Part shown: piece after piece, positions 1-8,962 of the stretch
How the letters are laid out: each line of letters begins with the position of its first letter
Numbering within the stretch: the first letter of the stretch is position 1
Assembly: GCA_022071955.1 (NCBI GenBank)
Contig: JAJVIM010000053.1
Coordinates: forward strand, 1-64,000
DNA length: 64,000 bases
Source: Anaerolineae bacterium
Lineage (GTDB): Bacteria; Chloroflexota; Anaerolineae; 4572-78; J111
Reading direction: 5' to 3'
Made by a program: the position numbers and the translations under genes
The notes under the pieces: generated by a model
What the model was told of the DNA's origin: nothing
What the model saw: only the letters and a program-made list of their open reading frames with translations
The model's database searches: none

Positions 1-14
1 GGTTATGAGTATTG

Positions 15-48
15 AAAACGTAACCCGAACAAGTCTGGGTTACGTTTT
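15..48 (+). terminator. rho-independent terminator
   Basis: A perfect 12-bp stem (15-26 with 37-48, around a 10-nt loop) runs straight into a T tract on the + strand. It probably ends transcription of a gene lying left of the window. The A tract on the other side would let it also work leftwards. Confidence 0.6.
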
Positions 49-101
49 TGTCGGACCGGGTTACGAGTAGGTTACGGTTGGGTTACGAATAAACGTAACC
101 C
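19..101. repeat. cluster of GGTTACG repeats in both orientations
   Basis: The heptamer GGTTACG or its complement occurs six times in about 80 bp, near 19, 37, 58, 70, 80 and 94. The first two copies form the terminator stem. The others may be decayed terminator copies or a repeated protein-binding site upstream of the Mre11 operon. No coding sequence is visible here. Confidence 0.5.
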
Positions 102-125
102 AGGCTGCCCCGTGTCCAACCCTCC

Positions 126-236
126 TTGTATGACCGACAGCAGATTCTGATTCAGCAACAGATGACGCCGGTGGAACGGCTGGCCGTAGCCGATCAAGCC
201 TACCACCGGGAAGCACCACTAGCCACGAAAGGATAA
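126..236 (+). CDS. possible small ORF or 3' remnant upstream of mre11
   Basis: A short frame (TTG at 126, ATG at 162) ends at TAA 234-236, whose last base is the first base of the mre11 start codon. Such a TAATG overlap is typical of translationally coupled genes. The product would be only 24-36 residues, hydrophilic, with the segment TPVERLAVADQAYHRE. No strong ribosome binding site is visible, so it may instead be the 3' end of a decayed gene. The function is unknown. Confidence 0.25.
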   Translation: MYDRQQILIQQQMTPVERLAVADQAYHREAPLATKG

Positions 237-1558
237 TGATGCCCACTACTTTTCTTCATATGGCTGATGTTCATCTGGGGTACCAGCAATATCAATCTGA
301 GGAACGGTTGAAAGATTTCAGCCGCGTTTTCCGCCAGGCCATTGAGAATGCCATCGCCCGGCAGGTGGATTTTGTCCTGATTGCCGGCGATCTGTTCCAC
401 AAGGCGTCCATCAACCCGACCACGCTGCTACAAGCCAAAGTTCCGCTAGATAACCTCCGGCAGGCCGGTATCCCGGTTATCGCTATTACCGGCAACCATG
501 ATGCCACCCGCTATGGTCAGCGCTTTTCCTGGCTTGATTACCTGGTCGCCGACGGCTGCCTGACCCTGTTGAAGCCTGGCTTCACTGCCAACGGTCAGCT
601 TGATCTGACCCCCGGCAACGGTGGTTACATTGACCTGCACGGGGTACGGGTAATTGGACTGAACTATCTGGGCGCCTCCACATCTTCGATCCTGACTGAC
701 CTGCCGGAAAGCCTCGCAGCCTTGCCCAAAGATGTTGACTTTACGGTGCTGATGGCCCATTTTGGGCTGGAAGGCGAAGTCCCGAATCTGAATGGGGCCA
801 TCAGTCACAGCACGCTGGCCCCGCTTAAACCGCATATTAACTATCTGGCCCTGGGTCACGTGCATAAACCGGTCGTCCGCGACGGCTGGATTTACAACCC
901 CGGCTCGCTGGAAGCCTGTGGGATGGATGAGCGCATCTGGGCCGGCGGCTGGTACCACGTCACCGTCAACGGCAACGGTCACACCGCCGACCATTATAAA
1001 AGTGAACGCCGGCCGCTGCATCGACTCAAAATTGAGGTGGATGGTTTTGGTACACCGACAGCGCTGTACGATGCCGTCCGCGCCGAACTGACTGCTCACT
1101 GGCCGGCAATGAAGTTCAGCGGAATGGCCCCGGTAGTGCAAGTCTGGCTGGAGGGTGTCCTCGCCTTTGATCGTCACGACCTGGACACCCGATTCATTGA
1201 GACAATGATTGATGAGATTGTTCAACCCCTTAAGGCGCTGGTGCGCAACAACACCCGCGCCACTGAGTACGAGGTCAAACTGGACGAGCGGCTGGATCGC
1301 ACCGGCCTGGAACAACAGGTTTTAACGGAGCTGATTATCCGTGACGAGCGCTATCGGCCCCAGGCGGCGCAGTGGGCGCAGTTGATGGTGGAAATCAAAA
1401 AAATGGTTTTGCAGGAGAGTGAACCAGCCGATATTGCCGATGCCATTTCCCGCCGTATGGTTGCCCTGGCTGAGGCTGAAACCGGGGAAGCGCCGGCTGC
1501 CCTCAAAACCAAACTGGCCCAACTTAAGGCCGAACTGGAGGCGCAGGATGTGGATTAG
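236..1558 (+). CDS. sbcD: Mre11/SbcD-type DNA exonuclease
   Basis: This is a metal-dependent phosphodiesterase that, with Rad50, trims DNA ends and hairpins. The calcineurin-like motifs are intact and in order: DVH at residues 11-13, GDLFH near 50, GNHD near 85, AHFG near 172 and GHVH near 207. A capping-domain-like C-terminus follows, and the length of 440 aa is normal for the family. The ATG at 236 is preceded by AAAGGA. The gene overlaps the rad50 start by 11 nt, so the two are translationally coupled. The family assignment is secure. The archaeal-like gene order with NurA and HerA suggests work in end resection or in defence. Confidence 0.93.
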   Translation: MMPTTFLHMADVHLGYQQYQSEERLKDFSRVFRQAIENAIARQVDFVLIAGDLFHKASINPTTLLQAKVPLDNLRQAGIPVIAITGNHDATRYGQRFSWLDYLVADGCLTLLKPGFTANGQLDLTPGNGGYIDLHGVRVIGLNYLGASTSSILTDLPESLAALPKDVDFTVLMAHFGLEGEVPNLNGAISHSTLAPLKPHINYLALGHVHKPVVRDGWIYNPGSLEACGMDERIWAGGWYHVTVNGNGHTADHYKSERRPLHRLKIEVDGFGTPTALYDAVRAELTAHWPAMKFSGMAPVVQVWLEGVLAFDRHDLDTRFIETMIDEIVQPLKALVRNNTRATEYEVKLDERLDRTGLEQQVLTELIIRDERYRPQAAQWAQLMVEIKKMVLQESEPADIADAISRRMVALAEAETGEAPAALKTKLAQLKAELEAQDVD

Positions 1559-4500
1559 CCAGGTTGAACTGCACAACATCAAAAGTTACGGGGCGCGGAC
1601 GACCATCGAGCTGGCGCCGGGCATCAATGCCGTATGTGGTCAGAACGGAGCCGGCAAATCAACCATTCTGGAAGCCATCGGCCTGGCCCTGTTTGGCCAG
1701 TCAACCTACAAAAACCAGGAGCAGTTGATCAACGCCAAAGCCAAACGGGGCGAAATTGTGGTGACGGTGGTTGACAGCCGCGACGAACGGGAGTATCAGG
1801 TGGTACGGCCGCTCAAGGGCGGCCCGCCCTATGTTTTCGACTCCGAGACCAATCGCCAACTGGCCAGCGGGGTAGATGATGTGCAGCGCTGGCTGCGCGA
1901 CACCATCGGCGTGGAGTCGACGACCGATTTGAAAGCCCTATTTGAAAACGCCGTCGGCGTGCCGCAGGGAATGTTAACCAGCGCCTTTAACCTGACTGGA
2001 GCCAACCGCCAAAAGATTTTTGACCCGCTGTTGGGGGTAGAGGAATACAAAGAGGTCTGGGATGAGATGCGGGCAGTAGTCAGCCAGATCAAAGATCAGC
2101 AATCCAGCAACGCCACTGCTCAGGCCAGACTGGCAGGCAAACTGGAAGAATTGCCGAGCCTGCGTAATGATGCCGCCTCACTCCTGACGTGCATCGAAAC
2201 CACAGAAACCGAACTGCGCCAAACAACGGTATCGCTGGCCGAGTTGTGCGCCAACCTGACCGCCTTGCAACAGCAATACGAGGCGTTGAAGGCATTAGAG
2301 CAGCGGGCAGCATCGCTGGCGGAGCGGCGGGACAACCTGGCCAGCCAGCTACAATCCGCCGTGGCGGCGCTGACCGAAGCCCGCCAGGCCAACAAAATAG
2401 TTGAGCAGAACCGAGCCGGCTATCAGACTCATCAAGAGGCCCAACAGACGCAGCAATCACTCGAAGCAGACCGCAAAAAACGGGATGACATTCAACGGCA
2501 GTTGAATCAGTGCCAGAACGCTCTTGATTTGGCGGAGCACACATTAAAGGCCCTGGAACAGCAGTTGGTGGCCGTGGCCCAGGCCGAAGCCCGGCTGATC
2601 GAATTGGAGCCACTGGTGGCCCAGCAGAGTGCGTTGGAGGCGCAGCGGCAGGCTGCGGCTCAGTGCGTGGCGGAGTTACAGGTGGCACAACAGCGGCTAA
2701 CCGAAGAGACGCAGCGGCTCGCTGGCCTGCAAGCCGAACGGGAGCATGTGCAGGGCCAACTCAGTCAGCGGCAGGAAAAAACCGAGCTAATTTCGGAGCG
2801 GCAACAGCAGGCCGGGGCGTTGGCCAGCGGCATCGCGGCGCAGGATGAGTCGCTCACCAAATTGGAACGCCAGCTTGAGGCGACCCGACAGAGCTTACAG
2901 GTTGCGCAGGGTCGCCTGAACACGCTGCAATTATTGGAAAAGCAAGTTGAGGAGAATGAGCAACTACTGGCGCAGCGGCAAACTGAATTGGCGGATGTAG
3001 TCGTTGATCTGGCCCAGTGTCAGGAATTGGAAGAGTCGTTGGCGGCTATCCAGCAAACCCGCCTGCAACGTAAAAACGAACTGGCCGCTATCGAGGCGCA
3101 GTTTGGCGAGCAGGAAGCCGCCCGGGAGCAAGTACACCAGTCACTGAGCGACTGGCAGGCGCAAGCCCAAACGTTAACCAATTTACGGGGCAACATAGCC
3201 GCATTACAGCGCCGGCTGACCGAGGCCGAGGCTGAACTGAATCGGCTGGCAGATGGGCTGACTGAGCGTCAGCAGCTTAACGCGCAGCTAATCGCCTGGG
3301 AAACGGAACAGGTTACGGCTAATGAACAACGGGAGGCGCTGATGCTCACCAGCGACCGGCTGGACACCCGGTTGACGGATATTGCCAGCGCCCTGGTTAA
3401 TCTGGACATCGAGGCGGAAACCCCCTGCCCCACTTGCCGTAAACCATTATCCGCGCACGATCTGAACGACCTGAAAAATCATTACGAGGCGGAGCAGATC
3501 GCGCTGCAAACCGAACGACAAACGGTTGACGAAACCTTCAAGCAGATAGATAAAACACTCAAGCAACTGAAGCGGCAACTCAAGCAGGGGCAGGCCGATC
3601 TGGAGAAATTGCCAACGCCGGTCCAGCTAGAACGGCAGCAGAAGACGGTTAGTGATTACCACGCTGACCTCAGCCGCGACCAGCAGCAGGCCGACTCTCT
3701 GGCCGAAACGCCGGTGCAGGTAACCCGGCTTAAACAACAGATGCAGCAGCTAGATGCCGACATAGGAACCCTGAAAGAACAACGACAGGCGCAGCAAAAA
3801 GCAGACGCCGACGATGAAGCTGAACAAACCCGGCTGCAACAGGCACTCAGCCAGTTGGCCCGGCCCGCTGACCAACTCCGCCTGCAAACGGACATTGAGC
3901 AGCTGCATGCCAGCCTGACCCGCCAGCGGACCGAAGCTGTTAGCCTGAGCGATGTGCCGGCGCAGGTGACCGCTATTCAAACCAAACTGGATGGGTTAGA
4001 GGCGCAAAAGGTGGAACTCCAGCAGCAGCGGCGACAACTCAACGATGCGCGGGACGCTTTGGGCCAGGAAATCAGCGTTTTGCAAACGGCGATCAGTCAG
4101 TTGGCGGCGCCGGGTCGGTTGACCGAGTTAGACGCCGCGCTGGCAGCGCAGCAAACAACGCGGGATGAATGGCAATCTAAAGTAGAGGCACTGGCTGTGG
4201 CTCCGGCTGAACGGGAGGCGGCAGAGCAAGCACTGGTCAAACTGGGCAACCCGCGCCGTGAGCAGCAAGCCGCTCAACTTGAGGCGGATAAACGGCCGGC
4301 ACTGTCAGCCGAACAAATTAAAAAACAGGCTGATTGTGAGGACCTTTTGGCCCAAAAAAACGCCATCGAAGCTGAATTGGAGCCATTTGCCGGGCTGGAT
4401 GACGCTTTCAACAGGGTGATTGCCACGCTGGAAGAGAGCCGGGTGGCGCATCAAACCTACCTGGAGCAGCGGATCACGGCAGACACCCTGCCCCAGCGTG

Positions 4501-5249
4501 AAAAGGCCGTTGAGACTATACGGCAGCAGGTGGCGGCGGTCACGACCACGGTGGAGAAAGTTCAGGCGGAGTTGGCTCAGGCCAGCGCCGCCTACGATGC
4601 CGACCAACACGAACAAACCCGGCAAGAGGAGCAAAATGCCCGTACCCGCGAGATTCAACTGGCGACCGAGCTGAAGGGCCAGCAGCAACAACTGGCCGAC
4701 AAACAGTCAAAAATCGCTGGGCTGGAAGCCATTGCTATCGAGTTAGAGACACTCAAGGCAGAAGGCGACCGGCTGCTTGAATTGCAGCAGGTGACGGAAT
4801 TTATCCGACGCACCATCCGCGAGGCCGGGCCGGAGATCACCCGCCAACTGGTCAACGCGGTGTCGCTGCGGGCCGATGCCATTTTTGCCGACCTGATGGA
4901 TGACCACCAGCAAACTCTGGCCTGGGACGAAAGTTACGCCATCAGCGTGCGGCGCGACGGCTATGACCGGGATTTTCAGCAGCTTTCCGGCGGCGAGGCG
5001 ATGTCGGCGGCGCTGGCGGTGCGGCTGGCCCTGCTTCAGAGTATGTCGGCGGTGGATGTAGCCTTTTTCGACGAGCCGACGGCCAACCTGGACCCGGAAC
5101 GGCGGGCCAGTCTGGCCGAGCAGATTGCCCGGATCAAGGGCTTTTCGCAGTTGGTCGTCATCAGCCACGATGACACCTTTGAGCAGGATGTGGGCCATGT
5201 CATCCACATTGGCCGCAACGACAAGGGCGAAAGCCAGGTGGTGGCCTGA
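1548..5249 (+). CDS. sbcC: Rad50/SbcC-type SMC ATPase with zinc hook
   Basis: This is the ATPase partner of Mre11. The Walker A motif (GQNGAGKST, about residues 31-39), long glutamine-rich coiled coils, a zinc hook CPTC at residues 627-630 in the middle, the signature LSGGEAMS near 1145 and Walker B FFDEPTANLD near 1171 are all present. At 1233 aa it has a normal Rad50 length. An upstream in-frame extension to 1419 is possible, but it lies wholly inside sbcD. The ATG at 1548 begins with WISQVELHNIKSYG, the expected first beta strand, and was chosen as the start. NurA starts just 1 nt after the stop codon. Confidence 0.93.
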   Translation: MWISQVELHNIKSYGARTTIELAPGINAVCGQNGAGKSTILEAIGLALFGQSTYKNQEQLINAKAKRGEIVVTVVDSRDEREYQVVRPLKGGPPYVFDSETNRQLASGVDDVQRWLRDTIGVESTTDLKALFENAVGVPQGMLTSAFNLTGANRQKIFDPLLGVEEYKEVWDEMRAVVSQIKDQQSSNATAQARLAGKLEELPSLRNDAASLLTCIETTETELRQTTVSLAELCANLTALQQQYEALKALEQRAASLAERRDNLASQLQSAVAALTEARQANKIVEQNRAGYQTHQEAQQTQQSLEADRKKRDDIQRQLNQCQNALDLAEHTLKALEQQLVAVAQAEARLIELEPLVAQQSALEAQRQAAAQCVAELQVAQQRLTEETQRLAGLQAEREHVQGQLSQRQEKTELISERQQQAGALASGIAAQDESLTKLERQLEATRQSLQVAQGRLNTLQLLEKQVEENEQLLAQRQTELADVVVDLAQCQELEESLAAIQQTRLQRKNELAAIEAQFGEQEAAREQVHQSLSDWQAQAQTLTNLRGNIAALQRRLTEAEAELNRLADGLTERQQLNAQLIAWETEQVTANEQREALMLTSDRLDTRLTDIASALVNLDIEAETPCPTCRKPLSAHDLNDLKNHYEAEQIALQTERQTVDETFKQIDKTLKQLKRQLKQGQADLEKLPTPVQLERQQKTVSDYHADLSRDQQQADSLAETPVQVTRLKQQMQQLDADIGTLKEQRQAQQKADADDEAEQTRLQQALSQLARPADQLRLQTDIEQLHASLTRQRTEAVSLSDVPAQVTAIQTKLDGLEAQKVELQQQRRQLNDARDALGQEISVLQTAISQLAAPGRLTELDAALAAQQTTRDEWQSKVEALAVAPAEREAAEQALVKLGNPRREQQAAQLEADKRPALSAEQIKKQADCEDLLAQKNAIEAELEPFAGLDDAFNRVIATLEESRVAHQTYLEQRITADTLPQREKAVETIRQQVAAVTTTVEKVQAELAQASAAYDADQHEQTRQEEQNARTREIQLATELKGQQQQLADKQSKIAGLEAIAIELETLKAEGDRLLELQQVTEFIRRTIREAGPEITRQLVNAVSLRADAIFADLMDDHQQTLAWDESYAISVRRDGYDRDFQQLSGGEAMSAALAVRLALLQSMSAVDVAFFDEPTANLDPERRASLAEQIARIKGFSQLVVISHDDTFEQDVGHVIHIGRNDKGESQVVA

Positions 5250-5250
5250 T

Positions 5251-6423
5251 ATGTTCGACCCGACCAAAACCCTGGCGGCGCTGGAACACAGGCGGGCCGG
5301 CTTCAGTGAGGCCGAAGCAGTGACCGAGGCAGATTTGGCGGCGCTCGATCAAGCGCTGGCCCAACTGGGCAACCTGAGCCGGGCCGACCTGGAAGCCAGA
5401 CTACCTGCCAGCCGGGCCGGGGCGCGCCCCACCGCCGAGTATGATGCTTTCCCCGCTCTGGTGGCGTCCTTCGGCCAGCCGTGGCAGCATCATCGCCAGG
5501 CCCGCGAGTGGGCCACCGAGATACTGGCCGGTGTGACGACCATCGCTGCTGACGGCTCACAGATTACGCCCAGTAAGGATTTGTCAATTCCGGTGGGCGT
5601 GGTGCAGGTCGGCTGGTTCGAGAATCCCCATCGGCCTGACAGGCCGTATGTCAAAAATATTAAGGTGGAAGTGCTGACCCCGGCCGAACTGACCGACACC
5701 GAGGCCGCCGACGACGCCTCAACCTTCCCGGATTGGCGCATCAACCTGCGCCGTTTTACGCTGGAGGCCGAGCGGCTGATCGCCTTTATGGAGGCCAATG
5801 CCGGCGTCGAACCGAAACCGCTGGCTTTTTTCGACGGTTCGCTGGTCATCTCGTTTGCCCAGCATATGCAGCCGCACCGCCAAAAGCAGTACAGCGATGC
5901 CGTTATCAAGCTGCTCGACACCTCCGAGCGGACAGGTGTGCCGCTAGTGGGCTACATCGACACCTCTTACGCCACTGACCTGGTGGAGATGATCAGCCAC
6001 GCCACCGGCATGCAACTGACCGGCCGCGTGAGCGATGGGGCGATGCTACGCCAGCGGCAGCTACAATGGGGCGACCGCAGCCCGGTTTTTGTGTGCGACC
6101 GGAACGACCATCTGGAAGCCCGCTTTTATGATCGCATCTGTTTTACCTATCTCCAGACAAACGCCGGTCACCCGCCGGCCCGGTTCGACTTTCCCCGCTG
6201 GATTTATGAGGCCGGCGAACACGAACGGGTAATTGACCTGGTGCGGGCCGAGTGTGTGGTCGGCGTGGGCTATCCCTACCCCCTTGAAACCGCCGACGCT
6301 GTAGCCGTACTGACGATGCAGGATCGAGAACGTTTTTATCGGTTGTTCCAACGCTTTACTGAGGGAGAAGGGTTGGAACTGCGTTTTTCACGCAAGTCTG
6401 TCAGTAAGCGAGGGCGGCGTTAA
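5251..6423 (+). CDS. nurA: NurA-family nuclease
   Basis: This is a NurA 5'-3' nuclease of 390 aa that is expected to form a complex with the HerA translocase. The conserved motif ADGSQ (D101) and a second acidic strand FFDGSLV near residue 193 fit the RNase H-like NurA active site. The ATG at 5251 lies 1 nt after the rad50 stop and was preferred over an in-frame start at 5125 inside rad50. HerA follows two genes later in the same operon. The family assignment is good. Whether it serves repair or defence here is inferred from context only. Confidence 0.88.
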   Translation: MFDPTKTLAALEHRRAGFSEAEAVTEADLAALDQALAQLGNLSRADLEARLPASRAGARPTAEYDAFPALVASFGQPWQHHRQAREWATEILAGVTTIAADGSQITPSKDLSIPVGVVQVGWFENPHRPDRPYVKNIKVEVLTPAELTDTEAADDASTFPDWRINLRRFTLEAERLIAFMEANAGVEPKPLAFFDGSLVISFAQHMQPHRQKQYSDAVIKLLDTSERTGVPLVGYIDTSYATDLVEMISHATGMQLTGRVSDGAMLRQRQLQWGDRSPVFVCDRNDHLEARFYDRICFTYLQTNAGHPPARFDFPRWIYEAGEHERVIDLVRAECVVGVGYPYPLETADAVAVLTMQDRERFYRLFQRFTEGEGLELRFSRKSVSKRGRR

Positions 6424-6443
6424 GCCGCAGGAGGACTCTCAAC

Positions 6444-7043
6444 ATGCTACTGGGAAAAATTGTGCGGGCCAACAGCCATATCGATTACGTCTGCCAGATT
6501 TACGCGCCGGGCGAGGTGGCCCAGCCGCCGACTCCGGCCGACTACGGTTTTGGCGCCTTTGTGCGTATCGGCCTGGACAGTCAATCCGCCAGTTGGCTGG
6601 TGGGGCTGGTGTACGACACGGTGCTGCTCAATCCCGATTTTGGCAATTTGGGGCCACGCCTGTCGCCGCAAACCGAGTTGGCAGTTTTCTCGCCCGACTA
6701 TTTGCAGGAAAAGGCGACGCTGGTGGGCATCACCGCCATCGGGGCGCTGACCGCTGCCGGGCAAGCCAGCCAGGGGGTACCGGCGTTGGCCGCCCTGACT
6801 GACGCCGCTGTTGAAACGATGGACGAGGCGCAGATCATCACCTTTCACCAGGGACCACCGGCGGTGCAACTGGCCTATATGCCGCTGCTGCTCGGCCAGG
6901 GCAGGCCGCTGGTCCTCCATTTATTGCGCACGATTATCACCCGGCTGACACAACTTTTTCCGCAGCAGGCTGCGTCGCTGGCGGTCTTGCAGCGTGAACT
7001 GTTGTGGCAGAGCCAGGTCAGCCCTTTCGGAGGACGGTCATAA
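6444..7043 (+). CDS. HAS-barrel-like protein between nurA and herA
   Basis: This is a 199-aa protein I do not recognise with certainty. Its N-terminal 80 residues (LLGKIVRANSHIDYVCQIY, then FVRIG and GLVYDTVL) resemble the small beta-barrel (HAS-barrel) found at the N-terminus of HerA-type ATPases. The C-terminal half is helical. It is preceded by a good AGGAGG site and its stop codon abuts the herA start codon. It may be a split-off or accessory barrel that docks on the HerA-NurA complex. This is an inference from fold-like pattern and position. Confidence 0.6.
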   Translation: MLLGKIVRANSHIDYVCQIYAPGEVAQPPTPADYGFGAFVRIGLDSQSASWLVGLVYDTVLLNPDFGNLGPRLSPQTELAVFSPDYLQEKATLVGITAIGALTAAGQASQGVPALAALTDAAVETMDEAQIITFHQGPPAVQLAYMPLLLGQGRPLVLHLLRTIITRLTQLFPQQAASLAVLQRELLWQSQVSPFGGRS

Positions 7044-8732
7044 ATGGAACCACAAGCTATTGGCACCACCAAAGGCCCCGGCCAGTCCCCCCACGATTTC
7101 ACCTTTGTCAGCCCCGACGCGGCGCAATCCCTGCGTACCGGCGAGTATGTGGCCTATCAAACCCGGGTGGACGGTCAGCCACGCCGCATTCTGGCCCGCA
7201 TCACCGAGCGGCAGCCGCTGCGTCTTTTCCCTGACTCGTTTATGGCCAATCCGGCCATCGCCCCGGACACCATCGCGGCGATGATTGGCCACGACCAGCC
7301 TGCCGGCGAACACGAACTGTTTCAACTGACGGCCACCATCCTGGGCTATTATGATGCCCAACTGGGCGATTTTATCAACCCGCGCATCCCGCCTCGCGCC
7401 GGCTGGCCGGTTTATCTGGCCGAGGCGGAGGAGTTGAAAACGGTGTTGAGCGCCAAACAGCCGGGCTACATCGGCGCGGCGCATATCGGTTCGCTACTGA
7501 GCCGGGAACGGGATGCCGTGCCGGTGGTGGTAGATGTGCAGGCGTTCACCAGTACCCACCTCGCCATCATCGCCAGCACCGGGGCCGGCAAAAGCTACCT
7601 GGCCGGCGTGCTACTGGAGGAGCTGCTCAAGCCCTACAACCGGGCGGCGGTGTTAATTGTTGATCCACACGGCGAATATAACACGCTGACCGAAGTGGCC
7701 AACCTGCCCCCGTTCACGCTGGACAACTACCGCGCTAAAGCCCGCATTTTTCAGCCGGGTGAGGTCAAGGTGCGGCGCGGCGCGTTGACGATGGCCGATC
7801 TGCGCTACCTGCTACCCAACCTGACCGAACGAATGGAGTACATCCTGCGGCGGGCTTACAACGATGTGCAGCGACGGGCAGCCCGTGAAAAAAATGACGG
7901 CGAACGATGGACGTTGGGTGAGCTAATGGTTCGCCTGCGCCAACTGGGCGAAGGCAGCGATGACGGCGACGAGGCCGACAACCGCTACAAGGAAACCGCC
8001 GAGGCCATCATCTGGCGGCTGGAAAGCGTCCTCAACCAGTCGGTCATCTTTGATGATTTTGACCATCTCAAACTCGACCAGCTATTCAAGCCAGGCCAGT
8101 GTTCGGTGTTGCAACTGAATGAGGTGGACGAGCGGCAGCAACAAGTAATGGTGGCCACGCTGCTGCGCCGGCTGTTTCGGGCCAGGATAGCCACCAAAAA
8201 GAATGAGGCTAATCCGGGAGATGAGTTGTACCTGCCCTATCCGATTTTTGTATTGCTGGAGGAGGCTCATCACTTTGCGCCTGCCGGCGGCGAGGCCATC
8301 AGTACCGGTATTCTCAAGCAAATTCTGGGCGAGGGGCGCAAGTTTGGTGTGGGCGTCGGACTGATCTCGCAGCGGCCCGGCAAGCTGGACGGCGATGTGC
8401 TGTCGCAGTGCAATACCCAGTTTCTATTGCGGATCGTTAACCCGGTGGACCAGGCTCGCGTGGCCGAGAGCGTGGAAACCGTGGGCCGCGACCTGCTGCG
8501 CGAATTACCGGCCTTGACCAAAGGACAGGTGATTATCGCCGGGCAGGCGGTCAATACGCCGATTCTGTGCCGGGTGCGCAGCCGCCACACCACCCACGGC
8601 GCGGAGAGCATCAACGCACCGGCGGAGTGGGTCAACTACACTTCCGAGACTGAATCGCAGCGGCGCTCACGGGACACCGCGTTGCCGGCAAGCGCCGGCG
8701 TTCGGGATGATTTGAGGGATTGGCTGGGCTGA
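7044..8732 (+). CDS. herA: HerA-type hexameric DNA translocase
   Basis: This is a 562-aa FtsK/HerA-superfamily ATPase. An N-terminal barrel region precedes Walker A (ASTGAGKSYLA, about residues 176-186), then VDPHGEY near 207, the glutamate-rich Walker B LLEEAHHFAP near 404, and an arginine-finger-like region (ISQRPGKL). With NurA, HerA proteins pump and cut double-stranded DNA. In bacteria they also occur in anti-phage systems with other nucleases. The gene follows the barrel-like gene without a gap and ends the five-gene operon. Confidence 0.9.
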   Translation: MEPQAIGTTKGPGQSPHDFTFVSPDAAQSLRTGEYVAYQTRVDGQPRRILARITERQPLRLFPDSFMANPAIAPDTIAAMIGHDQPAGEHELFQLTATILGYYDAQLGDFINPRIPPRAGWPVYLAEAEELKTVLSAKQPGYIGAAHIGSLLSRERDAVPVVVDVQAFTSTHLAIIASTGAGKSYLAGVLLEELLKPYNRAAVLIVDPHGEYNTLTEVANLPPFTLDNYRAKARIFQPGEVKVRRGALTMADLRYLLPNLTERMEYILRRAYNDVQRRAAREKNDGERWTLGELMVRLRQLGEGSDDGDEADNRYKETAEAIIWRLESVLNQSVIFDDFDHLKLDQLFKPGQCSVLQLNEVDERQQQVMVATLLRRLFRARIATKKNEANPGDELYLPYPIFVLLEEAHHFAPAGGEAISTGILKQILGEGRKFGVGVGLISQRPGKLDGDVLSQCNTQFLLRIVNPVDQARVAESVETVGRDLLRELPALTKGQVIIAGQAVNTPILCRVRSRHTTHGAESINAPAEWVNYTSETESQRRSRDTALPASAGVRDDLRDWLG

Positions 8733-8733
8733 G

Positions 8734-8962
8734 GTGACTACTAACCCGTTATTTTGGAAAACATTCTGCCTCATCCACGAAGTCTATTACGATGACTCGG
8801 CAATGTGACCAGCATCACGACCGAGTTGGTTACGCCACTGGGGGAGAGCCTGGCAAAGCTCCGGGCTGACTTTGAGCGTACCGGGCGTTGGTTGCACCGG
8901 TGCTGGGCTATGAGAATGTTGTAGAAAACGAGGCGGAGACGCCGGGAGGACCTGGAGAGTGA
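8734..8962 (+). pseudogene. decayed small gene between herA and the Mrr-like gene
   Basis: Starting from GTG at 8734, the sequence reads TNPLFWKTFCLIHEVYYDDS and then loses frame. The next frame reads NVTSITTELVTPLGESLAKL and RADFERTGR, and the third reads LVAPVLGYENVVENEAE to a stop at 8960-8962. Two single-base indels would restore one open frame of about 75 residues. It begins 1 nt after the herA stop, so it was probably the last gene of that operon. The function is unknown. Confidence 0.5.

Noticed and set aside
446..1315. 289-codon open frame antisense to the Mre11 gene
   Set aside because: It lacks any family pattern and mirrors the codon structure of sbcD, whose motifs are complete.
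1419..1547. Longer start for Rad50
   Set aside because: The extra 43 residues lie inside sbcD, are low-quality sequence, and precede the normal Rad50 N-terminus at 1548.
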